Assembly (NCBI GenBank): GCA_910586535.1
Contig: CAJUHS010000009.1
Coordinates: 41,580 to 105,579, forward strand
Source of the DNA: an uncultured Oscillospiraceae bacterium
Lineage (GTDB): Bacteria > Bacillota > Clostridia > Oscillospirales > Ruminococcaceae
Length of the DNA: 64,000 nucleotides
Direction: 5' to 3'
Shown here: positions 53,998-62,766 of the stretch, in pieces
How the letters are laid out: the number at the start of each line of letters is the position of its first letter
How positions within the stretch are numbered: position 1 is the first letter of the stretch
Made by a program: the position numbers and the translations under genes
The notes under the pieces: model-generated
Told to the model about the DNA's origin: nothing
Database searches by the model: none
What the model saw: only the letters and a program-made list of their open reading frames with translations

Positions 53998-54044
53998 AAT
54001 CTGTCTGCGGTCAGCTAACCGAACCTGCTTACCGCAAACAGATT
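53998..54044 (+). promoter_or_regulatory. Hairpin in the recombinase leader
   Basis: A 14-bp stem with one mismatch (53998-54011 with 54031-54044), about 70 nt upstream of the serine-recombinase start. It is not followed by a T-run. The rest of the 345-bp spacer (53772-54115) shows only the divergent promoter zone. Confidence 0.35.
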
Positions 54045-54115
54045 TAGGCATAGGAATAACATCCGAACAGCTTAAATATCAATATAAAAACGCTGTTATA
54101 AGGAATGAAGTTATT

Positions 54116-55681
54116 ATGCCATACGCAATGTACCTTAGAAAATCCAGAGCAGATATTGAAGCAGAAAACCATGGTCAGGGGGAGACACTGCTGCGGCACG
54201 AAAATATCCTCCGCGAGCTGGCAGAAAAAATGGAACTTACTGTAACTGAGATTTTCCGCGAAGTTGTGTCAGGAGAAACAATTGACGCACGCCCAGAGAT
54301 TCAGCGGCTTCTCCGCAGAATAGAAGCAAATGCGTACGACGGCGTGCTTGTGGTGGATATTGACCGTCTTGCGAGAGGGGACACTGTTGATCAGGGTATT
54401 ATAGCAAGGACATTCAGACTTTCCGGTACAAAAATAATCACGCCGAAAAAGGTGTACGACCCTTACTCAGAGTTCGATGAAGAATATTTTGAATTTGAGC
54501 TTTTCATGGCGCGGCGCGAATACAAGCTGATATCACGACGCATTCAGCGCGGACGCCTCGCCTCTGTAAGAGACGGTAAGTTTGTCGGATCAACGCCTCC
54601 GTACGGCTATAACAGGGTAAAAATAAAAAACGGAAAAGGCTATACTCTTGAACCTAACGGAGAAGCCGACACTGTAAAGCTGATATTTAAAACGTATATT
54701 GACGGCAGCGGCGCGTCCGTTATTGCAGAAAAGCTAAACTCGCTCGGAATAAAAACCCGCTCGGGAAAACCATGGTCAAGGTCAAGCATAGCAGATATTA
54801 TTGGAAACCCTGTTTACACGGGAAAAATACGCTGGGCGCACCGTCCCGGAGTAAAAACGATAGAGAACGGATCTATTCGTACAAAGCGGATAACAAGCAG
54901 CAAATGTGTTATTTCGGAGGGTATCCATGAGCATTTGATAAGCGAAGATGATTTTTTCCGCGCCCGCAGACTTTCGGAAAAAAACAGAAAAGCTCCAGTC
55001 AAAGCCGATACGTCTTTAAAAAATCCTTTTGCAGGACTTATCCGCTGCGGAAAATGCGGTTCGGCAATGACCCGTCTCGGAGGAAACAAGCATACTCCTT
55101 ACGACACAATAAGATGTAAAAACCGTTCCTGCGGCTGCGTTTCCGCTCCAATATACCTTGTGGAGGAATCTGTCACCGAAGCGTTAGAGCAATGGCTGTC
55201 CCGATATGAAATAGTTATAAATGCCATCGAAGAGACAGCGGAAAAAGCGTCTGAAGAAATTTCAGCCAAAATGTCGGAGCTTTCCGATATTGCTGAAGAA
55301 TCCGAAAAACTGCGGCAGCAGACAGAAAATGCTTACGACCTGCTTGAGCAGGAAATCTATACAGCCGAGGTTTTCAGGCAGAGACTTATCCGTCTTTCCG
55401 AAAGAAAAAAACAGGCGGAAGAACAAGCCTCACGCCTTAATACTGAAATATCCGAAATAAAAAAGCTTATTGATTTCGGAAAGACAATATCTCCCGAAAT
55501 CTTATCAGTAATGGAATGTTACCGTAAATGTGAAAACGCATGGGAAAAAAACGCCATGCTTAAAACCATACTGGAAAAAATAGAATACGTCAAGGACGTT
55601 CCCAACCGCAGAGGAAACCGTGAGAACGCCGGCTTTGCCCTGAAACTGTACCCGATAGTCCCGAAGGAGTACGAACCGTAA
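54116..55681 (+). CDS. Large serine recombinase (site-specific integrase)
   Basis: 521 residues from the ATG at 54116 (AAGGA upstream). Resolvase domain (about 1-140) with catalytic Ser in AMYLRKSRAD and DRLARGDTVDQG; recombinase domain (about 160-270: PPYGYNRV, NSLGIKTRSGKPWSRSSI, NPVYTGKIRW); zinc ribbon (about 305-345: IRCGKCGSAM, RCKNRSCGC); a coiled coil (about 370-460). It resembles integrases of phages and ICEs of Firmicutes. No att site could be identified, and the other genes of its element appear to be absent or decayed. Confidence 0.93.
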   Translation: MPYAMYLRKSRADIEAENHGQGETLLRHENILRELAEKMELTVTEIFREVVSGETIDARPEIQRLLRRIEANAYDGVLVVDIDRLARGDTVDQGIIARTFRLSGTKIITPKKVYDPYSEFDEEYFEFELFMARREYKLISRRIQRGRLASVRDGKFVGSTPPYGYNRVKIKNGKGYTLEPNGEADTVKLIFKTYIDGSGASVIAEKLNSLGIKTRSGKPWSRSSIADIIGNPVYTGKIRWAHRPGVKTIENGSIRTKRITSSKCVISEGIHEHLISEDDFFRARRLSEKNRKAPVKADTSLKNPFAGLIRCGKCGSAMTRLGGNKHTPYDTIRCKNRSCGCVSAPIYLVEESVTEALEQWLSRYEIVINAIEETAEKASEEISAKMSELSDIAEESEKLRQQTENAYDLLEQEIYTAEVFRQRLIRLSERKKQAEEQASRLNTEISEIKKLIDFGKTISPEILSVMECYRKCENAWEKNAMLKTILEKIEYVKDVPNRRGNRENAGFALKLYPIVPKEYEP

Positions 55682-55801
55682 ACATATATACCCATAACAA
55701 AGATAATGAACGTTACATGGCTATACTGCACAAAAATAAAATGCACCGCCTCAAATTGTACAGACAGCACAAAAAATACCCATTATGGTACAAAATTAAT
55801 A

Positions 55802-56199
55802 CTAAGCAACAAACTGACTTTCGGTATCTGTAACGGATTCATTTATTATCTTCTTTTCGGGAGGTTTTGAGCCGTCAAAAGGCTTCTTTCCATGTTTTTC
55901 TCTGTCTTCGTTCATACGAGCCTCTTTAGCTGTTCGGCGAAGAGATGGTATGCCGAATATATACTGTATCAAGGTCATTTTGAACAGCACAACAGGGTCT
56001 ATGCTTGGGTCTTGACGTTATCGGCGCAGTACATGTCCTTTACAAATTCATATATCTTGTTAAAATCTACCGCTTCGTATATTTTCATCAGCAGATGTTC
56101 TTTCGGTACCAATTCTTCTGTACTTACAAATTCTAACCGGTTTCTTTCTTTTTTATTTTTTTGCAACATTTTATCACACTTTTTATTATACCATATCAT
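55802..56199 (-). pseudogene. IS1182-type transposase remnant
   Basis: The first part (56199-55999) encodes an IS1182 N-terminus (VSTEELVPKEHLLMKIYEAVDF). A one-base frameshift near 55995 moves the frame to SIDPVVLFKMTLIQYIFGIPSLRRTAKE. After ARMN the sequence jumps to EDREKHGKKPFD, normally about 100 residues further on, so an internal deletion has occurred, and it ends TDTESQFVA with the C-terminal half missing. Confidence 0.8.
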
Positions 56200-56239
56200 G
56201 AATGAAAAAACAGCCTTTCTGCTGGCTTTTTCGACAGAT

Positions 56240-56277
56240 TTAGCGGCGCAGATAAATAAATTTACCTGCGCCGCTAA
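56240..56277 (-). terminator. Hairpin downstream of the 184-residue protein gene
   Basis: Perfect 11-bp stem TTAGCGGCGCA / TGCGCCGCTAA with 16-nt loop just after the stop; the T-run is poor, so termination is uncertain. Confidence 0.5.
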
Positions 56278-56283
56278 GTGTGT

Positions 56284-56838
56284 TTATTTTCCGTATCTGA
56301 ATGCGCTTATCATCTTGAATATAAACTTCATATCAATAGGGTTTTGTTTTATGTAGGCTTCTATTTCGGCTTTGCGGTCTGCAATATATTCCTCCGCTGT
56401 CATAGTTTCTGCTTTTTGAGTTTTCATACTGAACCCTGCGGGGGTCAGGTTTCTCGTAATACTCCAAGAAGCCTCTGTACGCTTGCATTTATCTGCAAGC
56501 TTAACAGCATAATCGTCAAGGCTTTTGTTTAATTCGTTGTATTCGGCTTCGGTAAATTTACCCGCCTTGTACGCCTCATCAAGACGTTTGCCAATTCCGC
56601 CAACGTGTTCGGCAATTTCATTGTCACTCATTCCAAGACCGGACTTTATGTACATAAACGATGACGGCGAATTAAGCCCCATAAGGCTTTCAATGCTGTC
56701 AACGCCGCTGCTTTCAAATCGGTCAAATTTTTTGAGTTCTCTGGCTGTGTCATCAGGAGTGGAAAATTCTGTTTTCACCCGTGTTGGATCAGCAAGGGTT
56801 TTATACATTTCCACCGCGTTCATACTTGTAATATTCAT
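56284..56838 (-). CDS. Hypothetical protein, 184 residues
   Basis: Hydrophilic, alpha-helical, no signal peptide or TM helix; no family recognised. Features: FDRFESSGVDSIESLMGLNSPSSF near residues 38-60, helical NEIAEHVGGIGKRLDEAYKAGKFTEAEYNELNKSLDDYA, and a C-terminal ETMTAEEYIADRKAEIEAYIKQNPID. It lies 14 bp downstream of a secreted-protein gene and is probably cotranscribed. Composition fits an intracellular or non-classically exported helper protein, which is a guess. Confidence 0.6.
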   Translation of the reverse strand: MNITSMNAVEMYKTLADPTRVKTEFSTPDDTARELKKFDRFESSGVDSIESLMGLNSPSSFMYIKSGLGMSDNEIAEHVGGIGKRLDEAYKAGKFTEAEYNELNKSLDDYAVKLADKCKRTEASWSITRNLTPAGFSMKTQKAETMTAEEYIADRKAEIEAYIKQNPIDMKFIFKMISAFRYGK

Positions 56839-56852
56839 ACAAAAGTCACTCC

Positions 56853-58244
56853 TTAGCTAATATCTGGTTCGTTAATTCCACGCGCAATAAGTGGATTTAA
56901 AATTGAAAGGAAATCAACAATTTTTCTCGAACTTGGATCATAAACAACATATATAAGTTCTTCATCTTCCAAGAGCGTATTTATTTCTCCAAGTGTAAGA
57001 TTACGTGGTGATTTTTCACCAAAATATAAATCATAAAAATCTCGACTATAATAATCCTGATTTGGAATGGCCCAAGCCTCATAGCTCATAAATTGTGTGT
57101 CAGGCGCAATAACATAAGCAACAACATTATAGTATGTACCCCTATTGTTTGTATACTTGTTAAATTTGATTGCTTTGTCCCTATACACGTGAACATTACT
57201 CAATGAACTGGATACAGTATGTCTTGACCTACTTGGTCTTGTATTCGTCCAGATTGTCACACTATCTTGCCAAGAACCGCTTAAAGTCATAATTGGGTCA
57301 ACGTAAACTGGCTCATCAGGAGTTACGACAGGTTTGTTTATTACATTAATTCTTCCGATTGCCCAATTAGACCACGCATTCTTACTGTCGCTCAATGAAA
57401 TCCAAATTTCGTATATCCCAGTATCAGGGAATGTTAATGTTATTCCGTAATTATTCATTGATGAGTAATATCTGCTATTTGCAGTAATTTTCTCATAGCC
57501 GCCATTGTGATAAACTTTAACCTCTGCACCAGTAATTTGATCACCGTCAGCATCAGATGATGTAGACCAATCAAAAAACACATTATCATTTTTATATGGT
57601 GTTTGTGTTGCTGTAATAATATGGCAAACAGGTCTTGTATTTCCGTCAGACGGTTCTACCTCAAGAACAAGGTCCAATTCCTCCGAAAAATTGCCGTTCT
57701 CATCTACAACTTGAAAATACAAATCATGTTCGGCTGCTTTAGTTATTTGTGTCGCAAAACCAATTATCTCATCTTCAAGCGTGACCTGACCTATAATATA
57801 CGGATCAATCCCACCAAGAAAGTAATCAACAATCTCATAACCGTCTGGGTGATATGAATATCTTGTTTCGCCGTCATACCATAACCAGTACACAACAGTT
57901 TCAGTTGTAGATTTTCCATTCAACATTGTTTCTGGATTAACAACCATATTAGTCAATCCGGCAACAGGTGCACTGTTTTCAGCATATGTAGCTATTCCAC
58001 TATCACTGTTGCTTTTAGGAACAACATTGATATGACTTGTTTGCTGGGATATATCCTCATAGCGGAATGTTGTACTTAATCCTTTTATACTCGAAAAAGA
58101 CTTCTCACTATAGTTATCCGCTAATGTAAGAGCGGTTTCCGCGGGAGAATAATCAATCTCGTTGTCTGCGCTTACATTTGTGGCAAACATTGAGAAACAC
58201 ATCGCGGCACTGATAACCGCACTCAAAATTTTTTTGACTTTCAT
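56853..58244 (-). CDS. Secreted protein with Ig/PKD-like domains, unknown function
   Basis: 463 residues with a Sec signal peptide (LSAVISAAMCFSMFATNVSA). Residues about 100-320 form two predicted beta-sandwich domains; FFDWSTSSDADGDQITGAEVKV and FPDTGIYEIWISLSDSKNAWS resemble PKD/cadherin-like folds. The C-terminal 130 residues (SWQDSVTIWTNTRPSRSRHTVSS onward) are unrecognised. No cell-wall anchor seen. Codon and A/T content are richer in A/T than the housekeeping part, in line with an acquired region. Confidence 0.65.
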   Translation of the reverse strand: MKVKKILSAVISAAMCFSMFATNVSADNEIDYSPAETALTLADNYSEKSFSSIKGLSTTFRYEDISQQTSHINVVPKSNSDSGIATYAENSAPVAGLTNMVVNPETMLNGKSTTETVVYWLWYDGETRYSYHPDGYEIVDYFLGGIDPYIIGQVTLEDEIIGFATQITKAAEHDLYFQVVDENGNFSEELDLVLEVEPSDGNTRPVCHIITATQTPYKNDNVFFDWSTSSDADGDQITGAEVKVYHNGGYEKITANSRYYSSMNNYGITLTFPDTGIYEIWISLSDSKNAWSNWAIGRINVINKPVVTPDEPVYVDPIMTLSGSWQDSVTIWTNTRPSRSRHTVSSSLSNVHVYRDKAIKFNKYTNNRGTYYNVVAYVIAPDTQFMSYEAWAIPNQDYYSRDFYDLYFGEKSPRNLTLGEINTLLEDEELIYVVYDPSSRKIVDFLSILNPLIARGINEPDIS

Positions 58245-58404
58245 AACATTTTCCTTTCCACCGATACACGGTATATACTTTTTACATTTTGTAAGAGCAG
58301 AGGCAGTATGTTATTATAATTTTTATTTGCTGGGGCAAGTCTTGGTACTGCTGACCAAAACGCTTCTAAAATAAATAAATTGCCGGTGTATGTTTTTTAT
58401 TTGA

Positions 58405-58655
58405 CTAATCACTCACTATATTTCCCTTACTGTCTGTCAAAGTAAGCTGTCCGTCCGTAATACTTGTTGTGTCGTCAGCACCCGACACATTTACTGAACA
58501 ATATGCGGTCGTACCGCTTAATATGAGACTTACTACAACAGGGTTTGTATCCGAATATATTGGTTCAACAGCAGAAACAGCTGTTGCTAATCCAATTACT
58601 GCAGCAAGCGACAAAAGAATTGAAATGAAATAAAACATCTAAATTTGTTATGCAT
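58405..58655 (-). pseudogene. Small secreted protein gene, probably frameshifted and truncated
   Basis: AGGAGGAA precedes ATG 58655 (MHNKFR), but the good signal peptide and mature part (FISILLSLAAVIGLATAVSAVEP, then SGTTAYCSVNVSGADD) are in another frame whose only ATG (58638) lacks a site. A one- or two-base change near 58640 would join them. The mature region stops early (KGNIVSD) compared with the usual length of about 120 residues for similar small beta proteins of Clostridia. Confidence 0.5.
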
Positions 58656-58728
58656 AAAATTCCTCCTCTTACACATACAACCTCTATATATAAAACCACG
58701 CAGAAAGGAAAATCACGTCAAAAAATTT

Positions 58729-59408
58729 TTATTTCTTTAAATTTTCAGCAATTTTAACAAATTCTCTCTTAGGCAAATGTGCAGAAATGCTAAAACCATA
58801 CCCATCTGTATACTACACAAACGTGTTATAAAAATCGTCATCCATACTTTTGCAGTAGTGGTATTCTATTTTGTTATTATAAAACGTACCATATGTGTTA
58901 TTGTCAGTATCATAATATGCAACTAATCCATTAGCAATTCCATACATAAAACTTATATTCTCATATTTATTTTTATAAGTGAGTTTTACCAGTATTTATG
59001 AAAAATTCCATTCCGACAGATAAAAACCATCAGGCACATATCCTAATCTAATGTTATCATCAAAATTATCAACTGTTAGTTTATCACCGTTATATTTATC
59101 ATACTTGTCAAAAACTTTTCTAAAAAGATTTTGAACAGAAGCCAAAACCTCCGGCTGTACAAGTAGACTACCAGATACAAGATTGAACATAACCACAATC
59201 GGCGCAGCGGACTTTACGGCAATGCGCTTAATTTTTTTCATTCTTTCTTTTCTGCCAACAGAATTTATAAGTTTTCTCATTTTCTTTTCAAATTCCGGCA
59301 AAAATTCGTATGTTTCTGCCTCTGTTAATTTGTCAACCTCTTCAAACTTTCTTTAAGTGCGTCTGCTAAAATCAAGTCAAATATTTTTTCTTTAGTTGCG
59401 TCATTCAT
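58729..59408 (-). pseudogene. Anti-sigma factor with DUF4367-like domain, disrupted
   Basis: Starts ATG 59408, overlapping the sigma stop. The frame reads ATKEKIFDLILADALKESL, then a one-base loss near 59343 shifts it; the next frame gives LTEAETYEFLPEFEKKMRKL, a TM helix (SAAPIVVMFNLVSGSLLV) and LGYVPDGFYLSEWNF, then a stop at 58998-58996. Further remnants continue to GYGFSISAHLPKREFVKIAENL with another shift and a stop (TAG before YTDGYGF). So at least three lesions inactivate it. Confidence 0.8.
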
Positions 59409-59934
59409 CATACATTTCCTTCAGTCTATCTTTTAACTTCTTTCTTGCTCGAAAAATACGAGTTTCTACCGTTCTGTAAGGAAGATCAAGTTTTTCTGAT
59501 ATTTCATTGACGCTTAAACCGTTCACGAGCCTCATTACAAGAACTTCTCTGTATTGTTGTTCAAGAGTATTTACCATTTCAATAAGTTCTTTATACCTCA
59601 AAGCAGAAGAAATATCAGACATAACAGTATCAGGTATTTGGTTTTCGTCCATTGGCTCCACTTTATCATAATGTTCTGCTTTTAAATTGTTTCTTGCTTT
59701 ATTTTTAACCATAGATATGATTAGTGCCTTTGCACTTTCACTTGGAATATTTGGTAACTCTGTTATTGATTTGGCAAGCTTTAACATACAATCCTGTACG
59801 GTTTCATCTGCAAGTGAGACATTGCAGAGTATATAATTTGCAATTTCAAACATCATTTTATTGTATGTATAGTACAGTCGTTCAAATTTCTCTTTATCAC
59901 ATTCTTCGATAAGAGACATATACATCGCGAGCAT
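59401..59934 (-). CDS. ECF-type RNA polymerase sigma factor
   Basis: 177 residues. Region 2 (KFERLYYTYNKMMFEIANYILCN, ETVQDCMLKLAKSI) and region 4 (YREVLVMRLVNGLSVNEISEKLDLPYRTVETRIFRARKKLK) are complete. It would direct transcription of envelope or secreted functions. The adjacent anti-sigma gene is disrupted, so the factor might be constitutively free. AAGGAA upstream of the ATG; an inverted repeat at 59954 lies just before. Confidence 0.9.
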   Translation of the reverse strand: MLAMYMSLIEECDKEKFERLYYTYNKMMFEIANYILCNVSLADETVQDCMLKLAKSITELPNIPSESAKALIISMVKNKARNNLKAEHYDKVEPMDENQIPDTVMSDISSALRYKELIEMVNTLEQQYREVLVMRLVNGLSVNEISEKLDLPYRTVETRIFRARKKLKDRLKEMYDE

Positions 59935-59953
59935 ACAAACACTTCCTTATAAT

Positions 59954-59976
59954 GTATAATGTTTTTAACATTATAC
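59954..59976. promoter_or_regulatory. Inverted repeat upstream of the sigma gene
   Basis: GTATAATGTT-TTT-AACATTATAC, perfect 10-bp arms, 20 bp before the sigma start and containing TATAAT-like elements on both strands. Could be an operator or an mRNA hairpin. Confidence 0.4.
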
Positions 59977-60168
59977 AACATTATAATAAAAATTACAATA
60001 CTTTTCCAAAAATTTCTTGCTTAACCAGTACAAATTTACTGCTTTTTTTGTTATTTTAAAACTTATTCCTTGTTGAAGAATGATTTCCGATTCACTACCA
60101 AACGAAGATTGTGTTTTATATCCGTCCCACGATTTACCGGAACCATTACCAAAAGCTGAAAAATGCGT
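59971..60168 (-). pseudogene. Fragment of an ADP-ribosyltransferase toxin-like domain
   Basis: A 65-codon open frame without start, reading FSAFGNGSGKSWDGYKTQ then SSFGSESEIILQQGISFKIT. The SxFxxExEIIL-x3-G-x-xFKI pattern matches the C-terminal ARTT loop and ExE motif of VIP2/C3-type or phage-capsid ADP-ribosyltransferases. Stops lie immediately upstream, so only the C-terminal end remains. It occupies the 307-bp gap between the sigma gene and the MATE fragment. Confidence 0.5.
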
Positions 60169-60241
60169 TATTTTTTATTATATTTCGAGTTTCGTCAAAT
60201 CCGATTGAACTTTTGAGATTTCCGTTTCAATCTTATCTTAT

Positions 60242-60994
60242 ATGATGATGGCTTTTGCGTTAATGTGTAGTGCGGGGGGTTCTACCTTTTTCAGTTTATT
60301 CTCTGGTCAGAACGAACCGGAAAAAATGAATCAGTCTTTTGGTAATGCTATGGTGCTTGTTTGTGTGTTTGAAATCGTACTAAGTGCTTTGCTGCTCATA
60401 TTTCCTAATCCGATTTTAAAGGTTTTCGGAGTTACGGAAATCGCATATCCAGATGCAATTTTATATTATCAGATTGTGGCTTTAGGGTGTGTTTTTCAAG
60501 GACTATCACAGTTATTTGGTGATTTTGTCCGTGTGTCGGGAAAACCAGTTTTAGGAATGTGCGTAACGGGCATAGGAGCAGTCACAAATATTATTTTGGA
60601 CGCTGTTTTCATCATTGTTTTCGATTGGGGTGTGATAGGAGCTGCAAGCGCTACTGTAATAGGACAGATTTTTTCAGCTCTTTTCGGGACGTATTTAGTA
60701 TTTGGAAACCGAACACAGGTTAAAATCTCAAAGGATATTTTTCATTTGAACAAAGAATTATGTTTGCAAATTATTTCCTGCGGTTTTGCTTTTGGGGTTG
60801 CACAGATGGCTATGAGATTTATCAGCCTTGTTTATAACAGTCAATTCGTGCAGATTTTGGCGTACTGGTTCGCAACTATCGAGAGAACAAACATTACTCC
60901 CGAGAAGCTCTTGCGGAGTTGTGCGGTATCAGCGACAGGTGTATCAGCAACATCGAGCGTGGAATTTCAAATCCCAAACTTGACACGGTCGTAA
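60242..60994 (+). pseudogene. MATE transporter fragment fused out of frame to following DNA
   Basis: Begins in mid-protein with MMMAFALMCSAGGSTFFSL (normally about residue 60-70 of a MATE) and shows YYQIVALGCVFQGLSQLFGDFVRVSGKP and AVTNIILDAVFIIVF. Homology ends near 60838 (ISLVYNSQF); the remaining 50 codons read through the XRE fragment in the wrong frame. Both ends are missing, so it is not functional. Confidence 0.8.
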
Positions 60995-61089
60995 ATCTAT
61001 GCAGCGTGTGCGGCATAGATATCGGCTTGCTTAATTTCCTGAAAGACGATGACGTACATAGTGATGACTCCGTATTTCTGACTCGTTGA
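60838..61089 (+). pseudogene. XRE-family helix-turn-helix gene, 5' truncated
   Basis: Open frame of 83 codons without ATG, GTG or early TTG: VLVRNYRENKHYSREALAEL, CGISDRCISNIERGISNPKLDTVVNLCSVCGIDIG form a clear XRE helix-turn-helix. It ends 25 nt before a terminator hairpin. The 5' end is replaced by MATE sequence at about 60838. Confidence 0.75.
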
Positions 61090-61113
61090 TCCGAGAAATT
61101 TTCTTTCCCCCCA

Positions 61114-61165
61114 AACCCCACGTCACAGGCTTCTCCGGAAGCTTGCGGCGGGGGTTACTTTTTAT
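61114..61165 (+). terminator. Terminator after the XRE fragment
   Basis: AACCCC (61114-61119) pairs with GGGGTT (61151-61156) around a GCTTC-TCCG-GAAGC hairpin, followed by ACTTTTTATTCTTT. Confidence 0.65.
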
Positions 61166-61243
61166 TCTTTATTGGTGTTTTCACTGCGGCTTTTTTGTAT
61201 TTTGCTTGTCATTTTTTTGTGTTTTGCTTGGCAAATAACATTC

Positions 61244-62341
61244 ATGAAACGCACAAACACCGCAAAATGGATCGAAAGCGCGGGACGTTGGCAAATCAAC
61301 GTGAAAAAGGACGGTATCCGAAAAACCTTTGTATCTTCCAAACCCGGGCGCACGGGACAAGCCGAAGCAAACCGCAAGGCTGACCGCTGGCTTGACGACG
61401 GTATTTCCAATGCCAAAATCAAAGTAAAGCAAGCCTCGGATCAGTATATTGAAAGCCTGAAGCTCTCCACATCTAAAAGCCACTGGATTAAATATGAAAG
61501 CGCATTTCGCAACCATATAAACCCATATATCGGTACAATCCGTATCGAAAGCATTACAGAGCAGCACTTGCAAGACGTTATCGACCGCGCTTACGGAAAA
61601 GGGCTTGCAAAAAAATCCCTGATGAATCTCCGCGCCTGCCTTGTATCCTTTATAAAATATTGCCGAAAGAATAAGCTAACATCACTTCTCCCCGAGGGAT
61701 TGACAATACCCCGTGAAGCAAAAGTGTGTGATAAGCACATATTACAGCCCAACGATCTCAAAATCCTATTTTCAGAGGATACTACCATGTACCGCGGCAA
61801 GGTTGTACAAGACCCACTTATTTATGCATATCGTTTTCATGTTCTTACTGGGCTTCGTCCTGGCGAACTTGCAGGACTGATGTGGTCTGATATCAAAGAC
61901 GGCACTGTGTACCTCCGTCGCTCTATAAACGTTCTGGGTGAAACTACTGCGGGCAAAAATCAAAACGCACGTCGTAATTTTGCGCTCAATATTTTTACAT
62001 CAGCAATAATTGAAGAACAGAAAAAACAGCTTGAAGAACAAGGAATCAATTCAAAATATGTTTTCTGCGACAAATGGGGCGATCCGTTGAAAAGTGTTAA
62101 CTATTATAAGCGTTGGAGCGCATACCGCAATCATCACAATATGCCGCCCGTTACACCCTACGAACTGCGGCACACGTTTGTTTCAGCAGTTAAGTCTTTG
62201 CCCGAGGGCTATTTGAAAAACCTTGTAGGACATTCAAAGGACATGGATACATACGGCGTATACTCTCATGAAATGGACGGGGATATGTCCGAAACCGCCG
62301 CGCTGGTTCAAGGAATTTTCGTCCAAATTTTGGTGGGATAA
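61244..62341 (+). CDS. int: Tyrosine-type integrase
   Basis: 365 residues from the ATG at 61244. Short N-terminal AP2-like arm-binding part (TAKWIESAGRWQINVKKDG), core-binding SAM-like domain (about 65-150), catalytic domain with Arg in LTGLRPGELAGL, YELRHTFVSAV (His/Arg), LVGHSKDMDTYGVYSH (His and the Tyr nucleophile). Immediately followed by a terminator, a tRNA 3'-end and repeated GTAACTT boxes, the expected attachment site. Ribosome site weak. Confidence 0.94.
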   Translation: MKRTNTAKWIESAGRWQINVKKDGIRKTFVSSKPGRTGQAEANRKADRWLDDGISNAKIKVKQASDQYIESLKLSTSKSHWIKYESAFRNHINPYIGTIRIESITEQHLQDVIDRAYGKGLAKKSLMNLRACLVSFIKYCRKNKLTSLLPEGLTIPREAKVCDKHILQPNDLKILFSEDTTMYRGKVVQDPLIYAYRFHVLTGLRPGELAGLMWSDIKDGTVYLRRSINVLGETTAGKNQNARRNFALNIFTSAIIEEQKKQLEEQGINSKYVFCDKWGDPLKSVNYYKRWSAYRNHHNMPPVTPYELRHTFVSAVKSLPEGYLKNLVGHSKDMDTYGVYSHEMDGDMSETAALVQGIFVQILVG

Positions 62342-62388
62342 AAATAAATTTCACCCTGTAAAATAAAAAGTGTGTACTGCTCAAAGTG

Positions 62389-62423
62389 AAAAGCCTTGCA
62401 AACGGCGTGTTTACAAGGCTTTT
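62389..62423 (+). terminator. Terminator of the integrase gene
   Basis: AAAAGCCTTG (62389-62398) / CAAGGCTTTT (62414-62423), 10-bp stem, 15-nt loop, T-run at the end. Confidence 0.8.
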
Positions 62424-62426
62424 CTT

Positions 62427-62446
62427 TGGTGGAGATAAGGGGATTC
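62427..62446 (-). other. tRNA 3'-end fragment, attachment core
   Basis: Read on the minus strand GAATCCCCTTATCTCCACCA: the end of a T-arm, an acceptor strand and encoded CCA. No tRNA body follows on the right, so it is the short duplicated core left by integration, 86 bp after the integrase stop. The parent tRNA would have an acceptor beginning GGAGATA; amino acid not determinable. Confidence 0.75.
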
Positions 62447-62451
62447 TAAAT

Positions 62452-62556
62452 GTAACGGTTACTTATTGTAACTTGCTGTAACTTGCGAAAAAGCCCGATT
62501 TTACGCCATTTTTTTGAGAATCAGTTGTTGTAACTTTTAGTATCTTTTCGTAACTT
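62452..62556. repeat. GTAACTT repeats, possible integrase arm-type sites
   Basis: GTAAC(TT) begins at 62452, 62468, 62478, 62530 and 62550, same orientation, immediately beside the attachment core. Several intervals are near-multiples of a helical turn (10, 52 and 20 bp). Confidence 0.5.
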
Positions 62557-62647
62557 TTTGAAAAAAATAATGGGCAAATAATGGGTCAGATTTATGACGC
62601 TTTTCATTATCATAGCAGCCCATAATACTCAAAATTGATAAACCCGC

Positions 62648-62685
62648 AATCCCCAACTAATGAAAAAGTAGTTGGGGATTTTTTT
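62648..62685 (+). terminator. Strong intrinsic terminator
   Basis: Perfect 12-bp stem AATCCCCAACTA / TAGTTGGGGATT, 9-nt loop, followed by a T-run. Confidence 0.85.
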
Positions 62686-62713
62686 GTTTGTCGAAAAAAA
62701 TAAAAATTAACGC

Positions 62714-62745
62714 AAGCGTTCTGATGAAAGTCGGAACGCTTTTTT
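62714..62745 (+). terminator. Terminator-like hairpin before the replication gene
   Basis: AAGCGTTC (62714-62721) / GAACGCTT (62734-62741) with T-run, ending 22 nt before the replication gene start; could be an attenuator. Confidence 0.65.
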
Positions 62746-62766
62746 GCATTTTACGGAGGTAATCTT

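Noticed and set aside
62427..62446. Complete tRNA gene
   Set aside because: Only the last 20 nt are present; no anticodon or D arm on either side.
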